Positions 1-6,774 are shown, counted from the first letter of the stretch. The stretch is DNA of 10,337 bases from an uncultured Oscillospiraceae bacterium (GCA_900754515.1 CAAEDD010000060.1:1-10337); one strand, 5' to 3'. Made by a program: numbers and translations. Notes: generated from the sequence alone by a model not told the origin.

Positions 1-1081
1 CGAGTCCGTCTTTGAGCAGTTGGCTGACGATCGACCCCGCGCCGTGGTAACGCAGTCCGCCGGCGTGGTTGGGAGAGGGGATAAAGTTGGAACCCAGAGT
101 GTACATCTTGGCAAGAGGTGTTACCATGCCGGTGTCGCAGAAGTCATAGACGAACTTGCCTCTGGTGAGGGAGGGACAGGAGGCAGGCTCAACGGCAATG
201 AAGCGGTAGTTCCGCTCACCTCTGAGCATCTCACCCATGAAGGGGGATATAAGTCCGCCCAGGTTGGAACCGCCGCCGGCACAGCCGATGATGATATCGG
301 GTACTATGCCGTATTTATCCATGGCAATCTTGGACTCAAGGCCGATAACGGACTGGTGGAGCAGAACCTGGTTGAGAACGCTGCCCAGAACATAGCGGTA
401 GCCGGGAGTGGAGGTGGCTGCTTCAACGGCTTCGGAAATGGCGCAGCCCAGAGAGCCGGTGGTTCCGGGATGCTGCTCCAATATCTTCCGTCCCACTTCG
501 GTGGTCATAGATGGGGAGGGGGTGACGCTGGCGCCGTAAGTACGCATTACTTCACGACGGAAGGGCTTCTGCTCATAGGAGCACTTGACCATATATACCT
601 TGCAGTCCAGGCCCAGATAGGCGCAGGCCATGGACAGGGCAGTGCCCCACTGACCGGCACCGGTCTCGGTAGTGACACCCTTCAGACCCTGGTTCTTGGC
701 GTAATAGGCCTGGGCGATGGCGGAGTTCAGCTTGTGGGAGCCGGAGGTGTTGTTGCCTTCAAACTTGTAGTAGATCTTGGCCGGGGTCTGGAGCTTCTCC
801 TCCAGGCAGTAGGCGCGGACCAGGGGGGAGGGACGGTACATTTTGTAGAAGTCCAGTATCTCCTGGGGAATGGGAATGTAAGGTGTGTCGTTGTCCAGTT
901 CCTGTTCCACCAGCTCGTCACAGAACACTGCGCCAAGCTCCTGGGCGGTCATAGGCTGGAGAGTACCGGGATTAAGGAGGGGGGCGGGCTTGTTTTTCAT
1001 GTCGGCCCTGACGTTGTACCAGGCCTTGGGCATCTCGCTTTCTTCCAGGTAGATTTTGTAGGGGATCTTGTTTTCGCTCAT
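1..1081 (-). CDS. trpB: Tryptophan synthase beta chain, TrpB2-like (3' end outside window)
   Basis: This PLP-dependent enzyme condenses indole with serine to make tryptophan in the cytoplasm. The 360 residues visible start at MSENKIPYKIYLEESEMPKA and are cut off by the window edge; TrpB2 proteins usually run to about 430-460 residues. Seen in the sequence: the PLP-binding lysine in GSHKLNS (Lys117), a TETGAGQWG segment, the phosphate-cradle motif GCAGGGSN, and near the edge HAGGLRYHG. The long N-terminal extension with RPSPLVRA and the HAGGLRYHG segment favour the TrpB2 branch over TrpB1, which is normally paired with trpA. The start is set by AGGAG about 8 bases upstream (minus-strand GAAAGGAGAAAACAAAA before ATG). 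No trpA is visible. The Trp T-box leader upstream supports a tryptophan role and independent expression. The family call is firm; the TrpB2 subclass is from motif recall. Confidence 0.93.
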   Translation of the reverse strand, partial: MSENKIPYKIYLEESEMPKAWYNVRADMKNKPAPLLNPGTLQPMTAQELGAVFCDELVEQELDNDTPYIPIPQEILDFYKMYRPSPLVRAYCLEEKLQTPAKIYYKFEGNNTSGSHKLNSAIAQAYYAKNQGLKGVTTETGAGQWGTALSMACAYLGLDCKVYMVKCSYEQKPFRREVMRTYGASVTPSPSMTTEVGRKILEQHPGTTGSLGCAISEAVEAATSTPGYRYVLGSVLNQVLLHQSVIGLESKIAMDKYGIVPDIIIGCAGGGSNLGGLISPFMGEMLRGERNYRFIAVEPASCPSLTRGKFVYDFCDTGMVTPLAKMYTLGSNFIPSPNHAGGLRYHGAGSIVSQLLKDGL

Positions 1082-1119
1082 TTTTGTTTTCTCCTTTCGC
1101 TCTTTTACTGAGGTCGGGA

Positions 1120-1166
1120 CAAAGAAAAACACACCTCTGTCCCAAAATGCTGGGACAGAGGTGTGT
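1120..1166 (-). terminator. Intrinsic terminator of the trpB T-box leader
   Basis: A perfect 15-bp stem joins 1166-1152 to 1143-1129 (minus-strand ACACACCTCTGTCCC with GGGACAGAGGTGTGT) around an 8-base loop, followed by TTTTTCTTT. The 5' arm contains the CTGTCCC segment that a T-box antiterminator would pair with GGG of the T-box sequence, so terminator and antiterminator exclude each other. It ends about 38 bases before the trpB start codon. Confidence 0.93.
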
Positions 1167-1405
1167 GTAATTTCCTCTGCGGTGCCACCCGGCTTGATAC
1201 GGATATGCCCGTATCCACTCAGCGCATACGTTTTCATATGCCGCGCTTTTTTAACGGAGACGCAGACTCCGTCTTGCCTACTACCTGTGGGGTTCGGTTC
1301 GCCCTCAGAAGCCCATTCGCCTGTGCTGCCAGTACCGCCCTCACACCATCGGCGGCTCGCTGAAACCTTTCACTCAGGTTACTTACTCTTCCTCATCGGT
1401 TTGTT
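1120..1405 (-). promoter_or_regulatory. T-box riboswitch, tRNA-Trp specific, controlling trpB
   Basis: The leader RNA senses uncharged tRNA-Trp and lets RNA polymerase pass the terminator when tryptophan is short. Seen in order on the minus strand: GATGAGGAAGAGTAAGTA near the start (stem I base with the AGTA element); a GC-rich distal stem I region with GGTGTGAGGGCGG; the specifier loop GCGAATGGGC whose UGG codon (1315-1313) encodes tryptophan; stem III candidates including a 7-bp hairpin GATACGG/CCGTATC (1215-1196); and the T-box GGGTGGCACCGCAG (1190-1177). The UGGC in the bulge would pair with a GCCA acceptor end, which fits the G discriminator base of bacterial tRNA-Trp. Specifier and discriminator therefore agree. 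The leader is about 285 bases, typical of the class. Confidence 0.94.
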
Positions 1406-1411
1406 GGTGCC

Positions 1412-1440
1412 ACTTTAGCACAGTCCATTGAAACTGTCAA
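1412..1440 (-). promoter_or_regulatory. Promoter of the trpB T-box transcript
   Basis: A consensus -35 TTGACA (1440-1435) is separated by 17 bases from -10 TAAAGT (1417-1412), with an extended -10 TGC directly before it. The start point would be near 1405, just ahead of the T-box stem I. It begins only 20 bases after the potD stop codon. Confidence 0.85.
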
Positions 1441-1460
1441 GTAAAATTTTCTGTTAAAAA

Positions 1461-2567
1461 TTAGTTTATCTTCAGGTTCTCCCACAGGGTGTTGATATAA
1501 TCCAGAGTGTCGGTGTCCAGATTGCGGTAGGCGTAGGTGTTGTAAAGCTGGGAGAAGTTCTCCACACCGGGGTAGAGGATAGCCACGGCCTCCTCGCCAA
1601 TATCCTCCAGGTAGCCCTCGTCCTCATAGACCAGGGAGTTGGGGGAGGCATAGTAGATGTACTCGGCGTTGGCGATGGCGGGCTCGGCAGAGAGCATGTA
1701 GTTTATAAAGATCTCTGCCAGCTCCTGATTCTGGCAGCAGGAGGGGATGCACATGGCGTCAACAAAGTAGTTGGTGGGGTCGGGGTAATAGAAGCGCAGG
1801 TCAACGTTCTCAGCCTGGGCATCCAGCATGGTGAAGTAATCCCCGGCATAGTAGGCGCCGACAGCGGCTTCACCCGACTCCATCATGTTATAGATTTCAT
1901 CCATAACATAGCTCTTCACCAGAGGAGCCTGAGTTTTCAGCTCTTCCAGAGCGGCGTCCCACTGGGCGGTATCGGTGGTGTTCACGTCTATACCCAGCTT
2001 GTACTGAGCGGTAGCAAAGGCGTCACGGGAGTTGTTGAACTGGAGAATATTTCCGGCGTACTTCTCGTTCCACATCAGGTCCCAGCCGGTGGCGTCGGCT
2101 TCGTCCACCACGTTTGCGTTATAGATGATACCCACCACGCCGTAGGTGTAGGGCACGGAGTACTGGTCATCCGGGTCATAATAGAGGCCGCGGAAGCTCT
2201 CGTCTATATACTGATAATTGGGGATATTGTCGAAGTTCAGGGGGAGAAGCAGGCCCTCATCCTTCATACGGGCTATCATATAGTCGGAGGGGATAATGAC
2301 GTCATAGCTGACGGCGCCGCTGGATATCTTGTTGTACATGTCCTCGTTGCTGGCATAGGTGTCGTAGTTCACCTTTATTGCCTGGCCGTAGGTCTCCTCA
2401 TACCAGCTCTCAAACTCGCGGATAGTGTCAAAGGAGCCCTCGGAGCCGTCGGAGATATATTCGCCCCAGTTGTATACATTCAGTGTCAGCTCGTCGGAGC
2501 TGCCGCAGGCACTGAGTATCAGGGCAAAGAATACTATGGCTGCGATGAGGATAAGGATTTTTTTCAT
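1461..2567 (-). CDS. potD: Spermidine/putrescine-binding lipoprotein PotD
   Basis: This is the extracytoplasmic substrate-binding subunit of the polyamine ABC importer. At 368 residues it has the usual size. A lipoprotein signal peptide occupies residues 1-20 (MKK, hydrophobic core, lipobox LSAC) with Cys21 as the lipidation site, as expected for a Gram-positive binding protein. The mature part begins with TLNVYNWGEYI, the characteristic first strand of PotD/PotF proteins, where the Trp-x-Glu element lies in the polyamine pocket. YDVIIPSDYMIARM and VPYTYGVVGIIYN are further family segments. The start is certain: AGGAGG (2580-2575) lies 7 bases before the ATG. It is the last gene of the operon, 16 bases after potC. 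No separate terminator follows; the trpB promoter begins 20 bases downstream. Whether putrescine or spermidine is preferred cannot be told from motifs alone. Confidence 0.94.
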   Translation of the reverse strand: MKKILILIAAIVFFALILSACGSSDELTLNVYNWGEYISDGSEGSFDTIREFESWYEETYGQAIKVNYDTYASNEDMYNKISSGAVSYDVIIPSDYMIARMKDEGLLLPLNFDNIPNYQYIDESFRGLYYDPDDQYSVPYTYGVVGIIYNANVVDEADATGWDLMWNEKYAGNILQFNNSRDAFATAQYKLGIDVNTTDTAQWDAALEELKTQAPLVKSYVMDEIYNMMESGEAAVGAYYAGDYFTMLDAQAENVDLRFYYPDPTNYFVDAMCIPSCCQNQELAEIFINYMLSAEPAIANAEYIYYASPNSLVYEDEGYLEDIGEEAVAILYPGVENFSQLYNTYAYRNLDTDTLDYINTLWENLKIN

Positions 2568-2583
2568 TGGTTTACCTCCTGAA

Positions 2584-3426
2584 TCAGATAGAGTTTTGTG
2601 CTTTGAGATTCTTGCGTTTTTGCCTTGCGGCTTTTATAGCCCGGCTGCTGTCCGTATCGGAGAGATTGGAAATAAGCAGCAGCGCCAGGATAACAAAGAA
2701 AATGATGGTGGCCAGGGCATACATCTTGGGGGTGACGGTTTTCTTGGTCATGCTGTATATGCGGATTGGTAAGGTCTGAAAACCGTTGCCGGCGGTAAAG
2801 TAGCTTATGACAAAATCGTCCAGGGAGAGAGTGAAGGCCATAATAAGCCCTGTTACAATGCCCGGCAGTATCTCCGGTATCTCCACCTTGAAGAAAGCCC
2901 GCAGGGGAGTACAGCCCAGATCCATAGCGGCTTCCGGCAGGGAGGAGTCCATCTGCTGAAGCTTGGGCAGCACCTGCAATATTACATAAGGCAGGCAGAA
3001 AGTCACATGGGCGATGAGCATCGTCCAGAAGCTGAGGCTGGTGGCGGCGCCGAAGAGACGGCCAACAAATACGAACATCAGCATAAGGGATATGCCGGTG
3101 ATGATTTCCGGGTTTATCATGGGAATATTGGTGACGGTGTCCATCACTGCGTGGAGGTAACGGTTCCTCAGTTTGTTTATCCCCACGGCGGCAGCTGTGC
3201 CCATAATGGTGGAGATGGCAGCGGCGCATACCGCCAGCACCAGAGTGTTCTTCACTGCGTTGAGGGTCTCGGAATCCCGGAACAGTTCACCGTACCAATA
3301 AAAGGAAAAACCTGAGAATACGGAGAGACTCTTGGCCTCATTGAAGGAAAAGACCAGAAGTATCACAATGGGCGCAAAGAGAAATATCATTATTATGGCC
3401 GTAAAGACCTTGGAAGCTGTTTTCAT
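2584..3426 (-). CDS. potC: Polyamine ABC transporter permease PotC
   Basis: This is an inner-membrane permease subunit that pairs with PotB to form the polyamine translocation path. It has 280 residues with about six hydrophobic segments (roughly 7-27, 58-83, 105-124, 136-152, 187-211 and 236-252). The conserved cytoplasmic EAA loop that docks to the ATPase is at 165-171 (EAAMDLG), followed by ALPG-like ILPGI and then FTLSLDDFVISYF, a signature of PotC-type permeases. The start at 3426 is chosen over an upstream in-frame ATG at 3492. It has a good GAGAGGAG ribosome site close upstream, and the longer form would overlap potB by about 50 bases with a non-hydrophobic tail. The C terminus is strongly basic. 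It lies 14 bases after potB and 16 before potD. Confidence 0.94.
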   Translation of the reverse strand: MKTASKVFTAIIMIFLFAPIVILLVFSFNEAKSLSVFSGFSFYWYGELFRDSETLNAVKNTLVLAVCAAAISTIMGTAAAVGINKLRNRYLHAVMDTVTNIPMINPEIITGISLMLMFVFVGRLFGAATSLSFWTMLIAHVTFCLPYVILQVLPKLQQMDSSLPEAAMDLGCTPLRAFFKVEIPEILPGIVTGLIMAFTLSLDDFVISYFTAGNGFQTLPIRIYSMTKKTVTPKMYALATIIFFVILALLLISNLSDTDSSRAIKAARQKRKNLKAQNSI

Positions 3427-3440
3427 GACTCGCTCCTCTC

Positions 3441-4319
3441 TTATGCCACTACGGCCTTTTTGTTGGCGTAGCGCTGCATAAAGGCCATGCACACCAGCAA
3501 AATGACCATTAGTATAAAGGCGATAGCGGCGGCAAAGTGGAGGTTGTTTGCCACATACTGGCCTTCAATGGCATCGCCGATGAGGTAGAACTTTCCGTTG
3601 CCCAGCTTCTGGGAGATGTAGAAGGTGCTGATGGAGGGGATGAGCACCATGATAATGCCGGAGATGACGCCGGGGAGACTGAGAGGCCAGATGACCCGGC
3701 GCAGCACTCCGAATCCGTTGCAGCCCAGGTCGCGGGCCGCCTCCAAAAGCTTAACGTCCATCTTGGCCATCACCGAGTAAATAGGCAGGATCATGTATGG
3801 GAAATAGTCATAGACCATGCCGATGACCACGGCAGACTCGGTGCCGATAATGTGCACCGGGCCAAGGCCGATAAAGCCCAGCAGACCGTTTAATATGCCG
3901 GTGTCCTGAAGTATGGTCATCCATGCATATGTGCGGATAAGGAAGTTCATCCACATTGGTATCATTATGAGGGTGACCAGAATCTTCTGAGTGCGGCTGC
4001 TGGCCCTGGACATGATGTAGGCCATGGGATAGCCCATAAGCAGGCAGATGAAGGTGGATATTACAGCCAGCTTCAGAGAGCGGACAAAAATCAGCAGGTA
4101 GGTGTATACCTCCCGGGTGCTGTCTCCATCGCTTATAACCGAGGTTGCGGTAAAGAAGCGGGTTATATTCTCAAAAGTAAAATTAAAATCGGAGTCTGTA
4201 AATGCGTAATAGGCCACAAAGGCCAGAGGCACCAGAATAAACAGTGCCGCCCATATGGAATAGGGGGCCAGCACCAGCTTGTGGAGCAGGCTGCGCTGGC
4301 TTGGAGCGTTTCTCTTCAT
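3441..4319 (-). CDS. potB: Polyamine ABC transporter permease PotB
   Basis: This is the partner permease of PotC in the spermidine/putrescine importer. It has 292 residues, with a first membrane helix at about 15-40 (SIWAALFILVPLAFVAYYAF), others near 80-103, 113-133, 163-185, 217-236 and 262-282, and a large extracytoplasmic loop at 41-75. The ATPase-contacting EAA loop is at 193-199 (EAARDLG), followed by the conserved LSLPGVISG segment. IPMWMNFLIRTYAWM is typical of PotB. The ATG overlaps the potA stop codon (ATGA, 4319-4316), which implies translational coupling and equal production of ATPase and permease. Order and spacing place it second in potABCD. Confidence 0.95.
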   Translation of the reverse strand: MKRNAPSQRSLLHKLVLAPYSIWAALFILVPLAFVAYYAFTDSDFNFTFENITRFFTATSVISDGDSTREVYTYLLIFVRSLKLAVISTFICLLMGYPMAYIMSRASSRTQKILVTLIMIPMWMNFLIRTYAWMTILQDTGILNGLLGFIGLGPVHIIGTESAVVIGMVYDYFPYMILPIYSVMAKMDVKLLEAARDLGCNGFGVLRRVIWPLSLPGVISGIIMVLIPSISTFYISQKLGNGKFYLIGDAIEGQYVANNLHFAAAIAFILMVILLVCMAFMQRYANKKAVVA

Positions 4320-5434
4320 TCCTCGCTCTCACTTTCCGCATCGCTCAGCTCGTCCAGTTCGTTGGAGAAGGATGAATAGTCTCCAAACATGCCGGAGTAC
4401 TCGGACTTCTTCATGATGTGTATGGCGTCGGGCTCTATATACAGGCCGATGTGTTCGTCCACGTCCACGAAGTCCGTGGTCTGTATCATCCACTTGAAGC
4501 CGTTGATGTCCACTATTATCTCGTAGTGTACCCCAAGGAAAGTGACGGAGGTGACAACGCCCTTCAGCATACCCTTTTCTTCGGCAACGATGTCCACATC
4601 CTCCGGGCGCACCACTACATCCACCGGCTCCTTTGTGCCGAAACCGGAGTCAACGCATTCGAAAACATGGCCGGAGAAGGCCACTTTTTTATCTGCAAGC
4701 ATAATGCCGTCTACAATGTTACTCTCACCGATGAAGTCTGCAACGAAGGCGTTTTCCGGCTCGTTATAAATATCAATGGGTGTGCCTATCTGCTGGATGC
4801 GGCCTTCGGACATGACCACCACGGTGTCGGACATGGACAGGGCTTCCTCCTGATCGTGGGTAACGAAGACGAAGGTGATTCCGGTGGCCTTCTGAATTTT
4901 CTTCAGCTCTTGCTGCATGTCCTTGCGAAGCTTCAGATCCAGGGCTGCCAGAGGCTCATCCAGAAGCAGCACCTTAGGCTGGCTCACCAGGGCGCGGGCG
5001 ATGGCCACACGCTGCTGCTGGCCGCCGGAGAGGCTGGTGACGCTGCGCTGCTCAAAGCCGGTGAGGGCCACCAGTGAAAGCATATCTTTCACCTTTGTCT
5101 CAATCTCTGCCTTGGGCATTTTCTTCTCACGGAGGGGAAAGGCAACATTTTCAAAGACGTTGAGATGAGGGAAGAGAGCATAGCGCTGGAACACGGTGTT
5201 TACGTTGCGCTTATAGGGAGGCACATCGTTTATGTTCTCACCCATGAAAATAATGTCTCCCCTGTCGGGGGTTTCAAAGCCGCCGATAAGGCGGAGAGTT
5301 GTGGTTTTGCCGCAGCCTGAAGGCCCCAGCAGGGTAATAAATTCGTTGTCGTAGATGTCCAGGCTTACGTTGTCCAGAACCACCTCGCCGTCGAAGGATT
5401 TGGTAATGTTTTTCAGCTCTATAATCTTTTTCAT
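4316..5434 (-). CDS. potA: Polyamine ABC transporter ATPase PotA
   Basis: This is the ATP-hydrolysing subunit that drives polyamine import, peripheral on the cytoplasmic face. It has 372 residues. Walker A GPSGCGKTT is at 37-45, the Q-loop glutamine at 83, the ABC signature LSGGQQQRVAIARAL at 135-149, Walker B VLLLDEP at 155-161 with the catalytic Glu160, and the switch histidine in VTHDQEEA at 193. All are intact. A C-terminal regulatory (TOBE-type) domain follows from about 235, with VVRPEDV typical of the family. The last 20 residues are acidic and serine-rich (ELDELSDAESESEE), which is unusual. The start at 5434 is preceded by GGGGGAG 5 bases upstream. An in-frame ATG at 5512 is rejected because its extension would run through the leader terminator. 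It is the first gene of the operon and overlaps potB by 4 bases. Confidence 0.96.
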   Translation of the reverse strand: MKKIIELKNITKSFDGEVVLDNVSLDIYDNEFITLLGPSGCGKTTTLRLIGGFETPDRGDIIFMGENINDVPPYKRNVNTVFQRYALFPHLNVFENVAFPLREKKMPKAEIETKVKDMLSLVALTGFEQRSVTSLSGGQQQRVAIARALVSQPKVLLLDEPLAALDLKLRKDMQQELKKIQKATGITFVFVTHDQEEALSMSDTVVVMSEGRIQQIGTPIDIYNEPENAFVADFIGESNIVDGIMLADKKVAFSGHVFECVDSGFGTKEPVDVVVRPEDVDIVAEEKGMLKGVVTSVTFLGVHYEIIVDINGFKWMIQTTDFVDVDEHIGLYIEPDAIHIMKKSEYSGMFGDYSSFSNELDELSDAESESEE

Positions 5435-5452
5435 AAAAGCTCCCCCCGGCTC

Positions 5453-5495
5453 AAATAATAAAAGGCGGGCCATGCCTGAAAGCACAACCCGCCTT
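5453..5495 (-). terminator. Intrinsic terminator in the potA leader / end of the structured RNA
   Basis: An 8-bp stem AAGGCGGG (5495-5488) with CCCGCCTT (5469-5462) encloses an 18-base loop that can form a short inner TGC/GCA pairing. It is followed by TTTTATTATTT. The hairpin ends only about 20 bases before the potA ATG, with the ribosome binding site directly after it, so no promoter fits between this terminator and potA. A 7-bp hairpin GCGCCGG/CCGGTGC (5531-5513) stands just upstream. The T-run is interrupted by A residues, so termination may be partial. Confidence 0.75.
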
Positions 5496-5536
5496 GATGC
5501 AGCCGTAAACACGCACCGGTCCTGCCGGCGCTATGG

Positions 5537-5794
5537 CTCAAATGGATTTTGAGAGTCTATATAGCAAAGATTACTTTTACTACTCTTATTGACCATTTCA
5601 CAAGTTTGTATGCTTTTTAGCATCGGTTTATAGTAACCAACTTATAAAACTTGAGCTTCTAACTCAATCAATAAGGCAACAGAAGTTGCCACCGCACCTG
5701 CGGTTTATCGGCATTCGACCCGGCTGTCCGTGTGGCCTTGGCTGCCTAAGCAGCGGTCGCTATCTTGCTTCGGATAGACTCTATCCAATTGAGA
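5537..5794 (-). ncRNA. Structured noncoding RNA upstream of potA (possibly raiA-type, unconfirmed)
   Basis: This protein-free stretch folds, by hand pairing, into a closed multi-branched RNA. The ends pair in a long-range helix: CTCAA (5793-5789) with TTGAG (5541-5537), GGAT (5786-5783) with ATCC (5547-5544), AGAGTCTAT (5782-5774) with ATAGACTCT (5560-5552), and AGCAAGAT (5769-5762) with ATCTTTGCT (5571-5563). Inside are CGACC/GGTCG (5759-5755 with 5720-5716) enclosing a GCTGC-TTAG-GCAGC hairpin, ACCGC-AGGT-GCGGT (5704-5691) flanked by TGCC/GGCA, GGCAAC-TTCT-GTTGCC (5690-5675), TTGAG/CTCAA inside CTTAT/ATAAG (5675-5641), and ATGCT-AAAA-AGCAT (5623-5610). GGCA at 5690 can pair two ways, a possible switch. 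It has its own promoter and a terminator downstream. No RNase P, tmRNA or SRP signature is present. Size, closing helix and the GC-rich core with GATAAACC suggest the Clostridia raiA RNA, from memory only. It could instead be a cis-acting potA leader. Confidence 0.75.
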
Positions 5795-5800
5795 CGACTC

Positions 5801-5829
5801 ATTCTAACAATATTCAACCCAGCTGTCAA
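5801..5829 (-). promoter_or_regulatory. Strong promoter of the structured RNA / pot operon leader
   Basis: Consensus -35 TTGACA (5829-5824), a 17-base spacer and -10 TAGAAT (5806-5801) preceded by TGT give a near-ideal sigma-A promoter with an extended -10. The predicted start near 5794 coincides with the first base of the RNA's closing helix, which supports both calls. It is the only strong promoter seen ahead of potA and sits about 20 bases after the truA stop. Confidence 0.88.
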
Positions 5830-5849
5830 TAGCTTTTAAAATTATTTTT

Positions 5850-6587
5850 TCAGTAACTCTGTTCCCAGAGAAAGAGCCCATGAGCGGGGGCGGTAAAGCC
5901 GGCAGCCTGCCGGTTCCCGGCGGCCAGAATGCATGGAATATCCTGAGGCAGCCGTTCACCCCTGCCGACTTCGATAAGAGTGCCCACAAGGATGCGCACC
6001 ATGTTGTATAGGAAACCGCTGCCTGTGAATTCAATGCGCAGCATCTCCCCCTGATGCTCCAGGCGTATGTTTCTCAACTCCCGAACTGCGGATTTCTTTA
6101 TGCGTTTGAGGGAACAGAAGGATGTGAAGTCATGCTCTCCCAGCAGTTGCCGGGCAGCGTCTTCCATTGCACCGGTGTCCAGCGGTTCCGGACAGCGGAA
6201 GCTGTATTTCCTGTAAAAAACGTTGGGTTCCGGGCTGTTCCATATAAAGTAGACATAGGTCTTTTCCTTGCAGGAGAGTCTGGCGTGAAAGGATAGCTCC
6301 GCTTCTTCCAGTGACAGTGCACCGATGTCCTCCGGCAGATAGCGGCGGAGAAGCTCCAGCAGCTCCCGGCAGGACAGAGATGTATCTGCCTTGAAAGAGC
6401 AGGTCTGGCATCTGGCATGAACTCCGGCATCGGTACGGCCGGAGCCGTTGAGCTCCACCGGCTGCTCCAATATACGGGACAGGAGCGTTTCCATCTTCTC
6501 CTGTATTGTTCCGGGAGTGTTGCCCTGCTTTTGCCAGCCCCGGTATCGGCTTCCGTCATAACACAGGCACAGCCTGAAATTCCTCAT
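5850..6587 (-). CDS. truA: tRNA pseudouridine synthase A
   Basis: TruA converts uridines 38-40 in the anticodon arm of many tRNAs to pseudouridine. At 245 residues it matches the usual bacterial length. The N-terminal strand RNFRLCLCYDGSRYRGWQKQ is typical, and the catalytic aspartate lies in GSGRTDAGVHA (Asp53). The second domain shows HDFTSFCS and FLYNMVRILVGTLIEVG, also diagnostic. The ATG at 6587 has an AGGTGAG ribosome site 3 bases upstream (6597-6591). It seems to be transcribed alone. No clear terminator follows: only an AT-rich stretch precedes the next promoter, so some transcripts may run on into the structured RNA and pot genes. Nothing about it is unusual. Confidence 0.97.
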   Translation of the reverse strand: MRNFRLCLCYDGSRYRGWQKQGNTPGTIQEKMETLLSRILEQPVELNGSGRTDAGVHARCQTCSFKADTSLSCRELLELLRRYLPEDIGALSLEEAELSFHARLSCKEKTYVYFIWNSPEPNVFYRKYSFRCPEPLDTGAMEDAARQLLGEHDFTSFCSLKRIKKSAVRELRNIRLEHQGEMLRIEFTGSGFLYNMVRILVGTLIEVGRGERLPQDIPCILAAGNRQAAGFTAPAHGLFLWEQSY

Positions 6588-6604
6588 GCTCTCACCTCGA
6601 TAAA

Positions 6605-6633
6605 AGCATATAGGAAAGTAAAAACTTTTTCAA
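6605..6633 (-). promoter_or_regulatory. Candidate truA promoter (weak)
   Basis: TTGAAA (6633-6628), 17 bases and TATGCT (6610-6605) form a moderate match. The predicted start near 6598 leaves only about 11 untranslated bases and puts the ribosome site at the very 5' end, so another start upstream is possible. A short imperfect hairpin centred on AGGG/CCCT (6645-6633) overlaps the -35. Confidence 0.4.
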
Positions 6634-6685
6634 GGGAAAAACCCTGGAACACAGCAATGATTATTGCATATCATAGAACAATGAC

Positions 6686-6712
6686 TTGGAGAGTATTGCT
6701 GAATTGTATAAT
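6686..6712 (+). promoter_or_regulatory. Possible upstream promoter for the 6875 gene (weak)
   Basis: A perfect TATAAT (6707-6712) is present, but the best -35, TTGGAG (6686-6691), is only 15 bases away. It lies in the AT-rich divergent intergenic region, which otherwise shows no gene. It is reported because the -10 is perfect. Confidence 0.3.
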
Positions 6713-6774
6713 ATGTACATAGCAAAGGCTTTTTAGACTACAAGAGCAGAGAAAAATTCGGTTAAATTTCTTTG

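Noticed and set aside
20..1111. Long plus-strand open frame antisense to trpB
   Set aside because: The opposite strand encodes an unmistakable TrpB with PLP lysine and glycine-rich loop; the plus-strand translation is glycine/valine-rich with no recognisable motif.
1068..1418. Plus-strand open frame across the trpB leader
   Set aside because: It lies opposite the T-box riboswitch and its terminator; the structure on the minus strand explains the sequence.
1442..1463. AT-only hairpin after potD as a terminator
   Set aside because: AAAATT/AATTTT pairing without GC and without a clear T-run is too weak to call.
3427..3492. Upstream ATG for potC at 3492
   Set aside because: It lies inside potB and adds a non-hydrophobic basic tail; the ATG at 3426 has GAGAGGAG in the potB-potC gap.
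5435..5512. Upstream ATG for potA at 5512
   Set aside because: The extension would be encoded by the leader hairpins and terminator, lacks a ribosome site and is not part of the ABC fold; the start at 5434 has a strong ribosome site.
5537..5794. 6S RNA, RNase P RNA, tmRNA or SRP RNA for the structured region
   Set aside because: No RNase P core (GAGGAAAGUC), no tmRNA tag or T-arm end, no SRP GGAAGGAAGCAG loop; the multi-branched GC-rich interior does not suit the single-hairpin form of 6S.
5821..5850. Terminator for truA
   Set aside because: The stretch after the stop is only AT-rich; no stable hairpin followed by a T-run was found.
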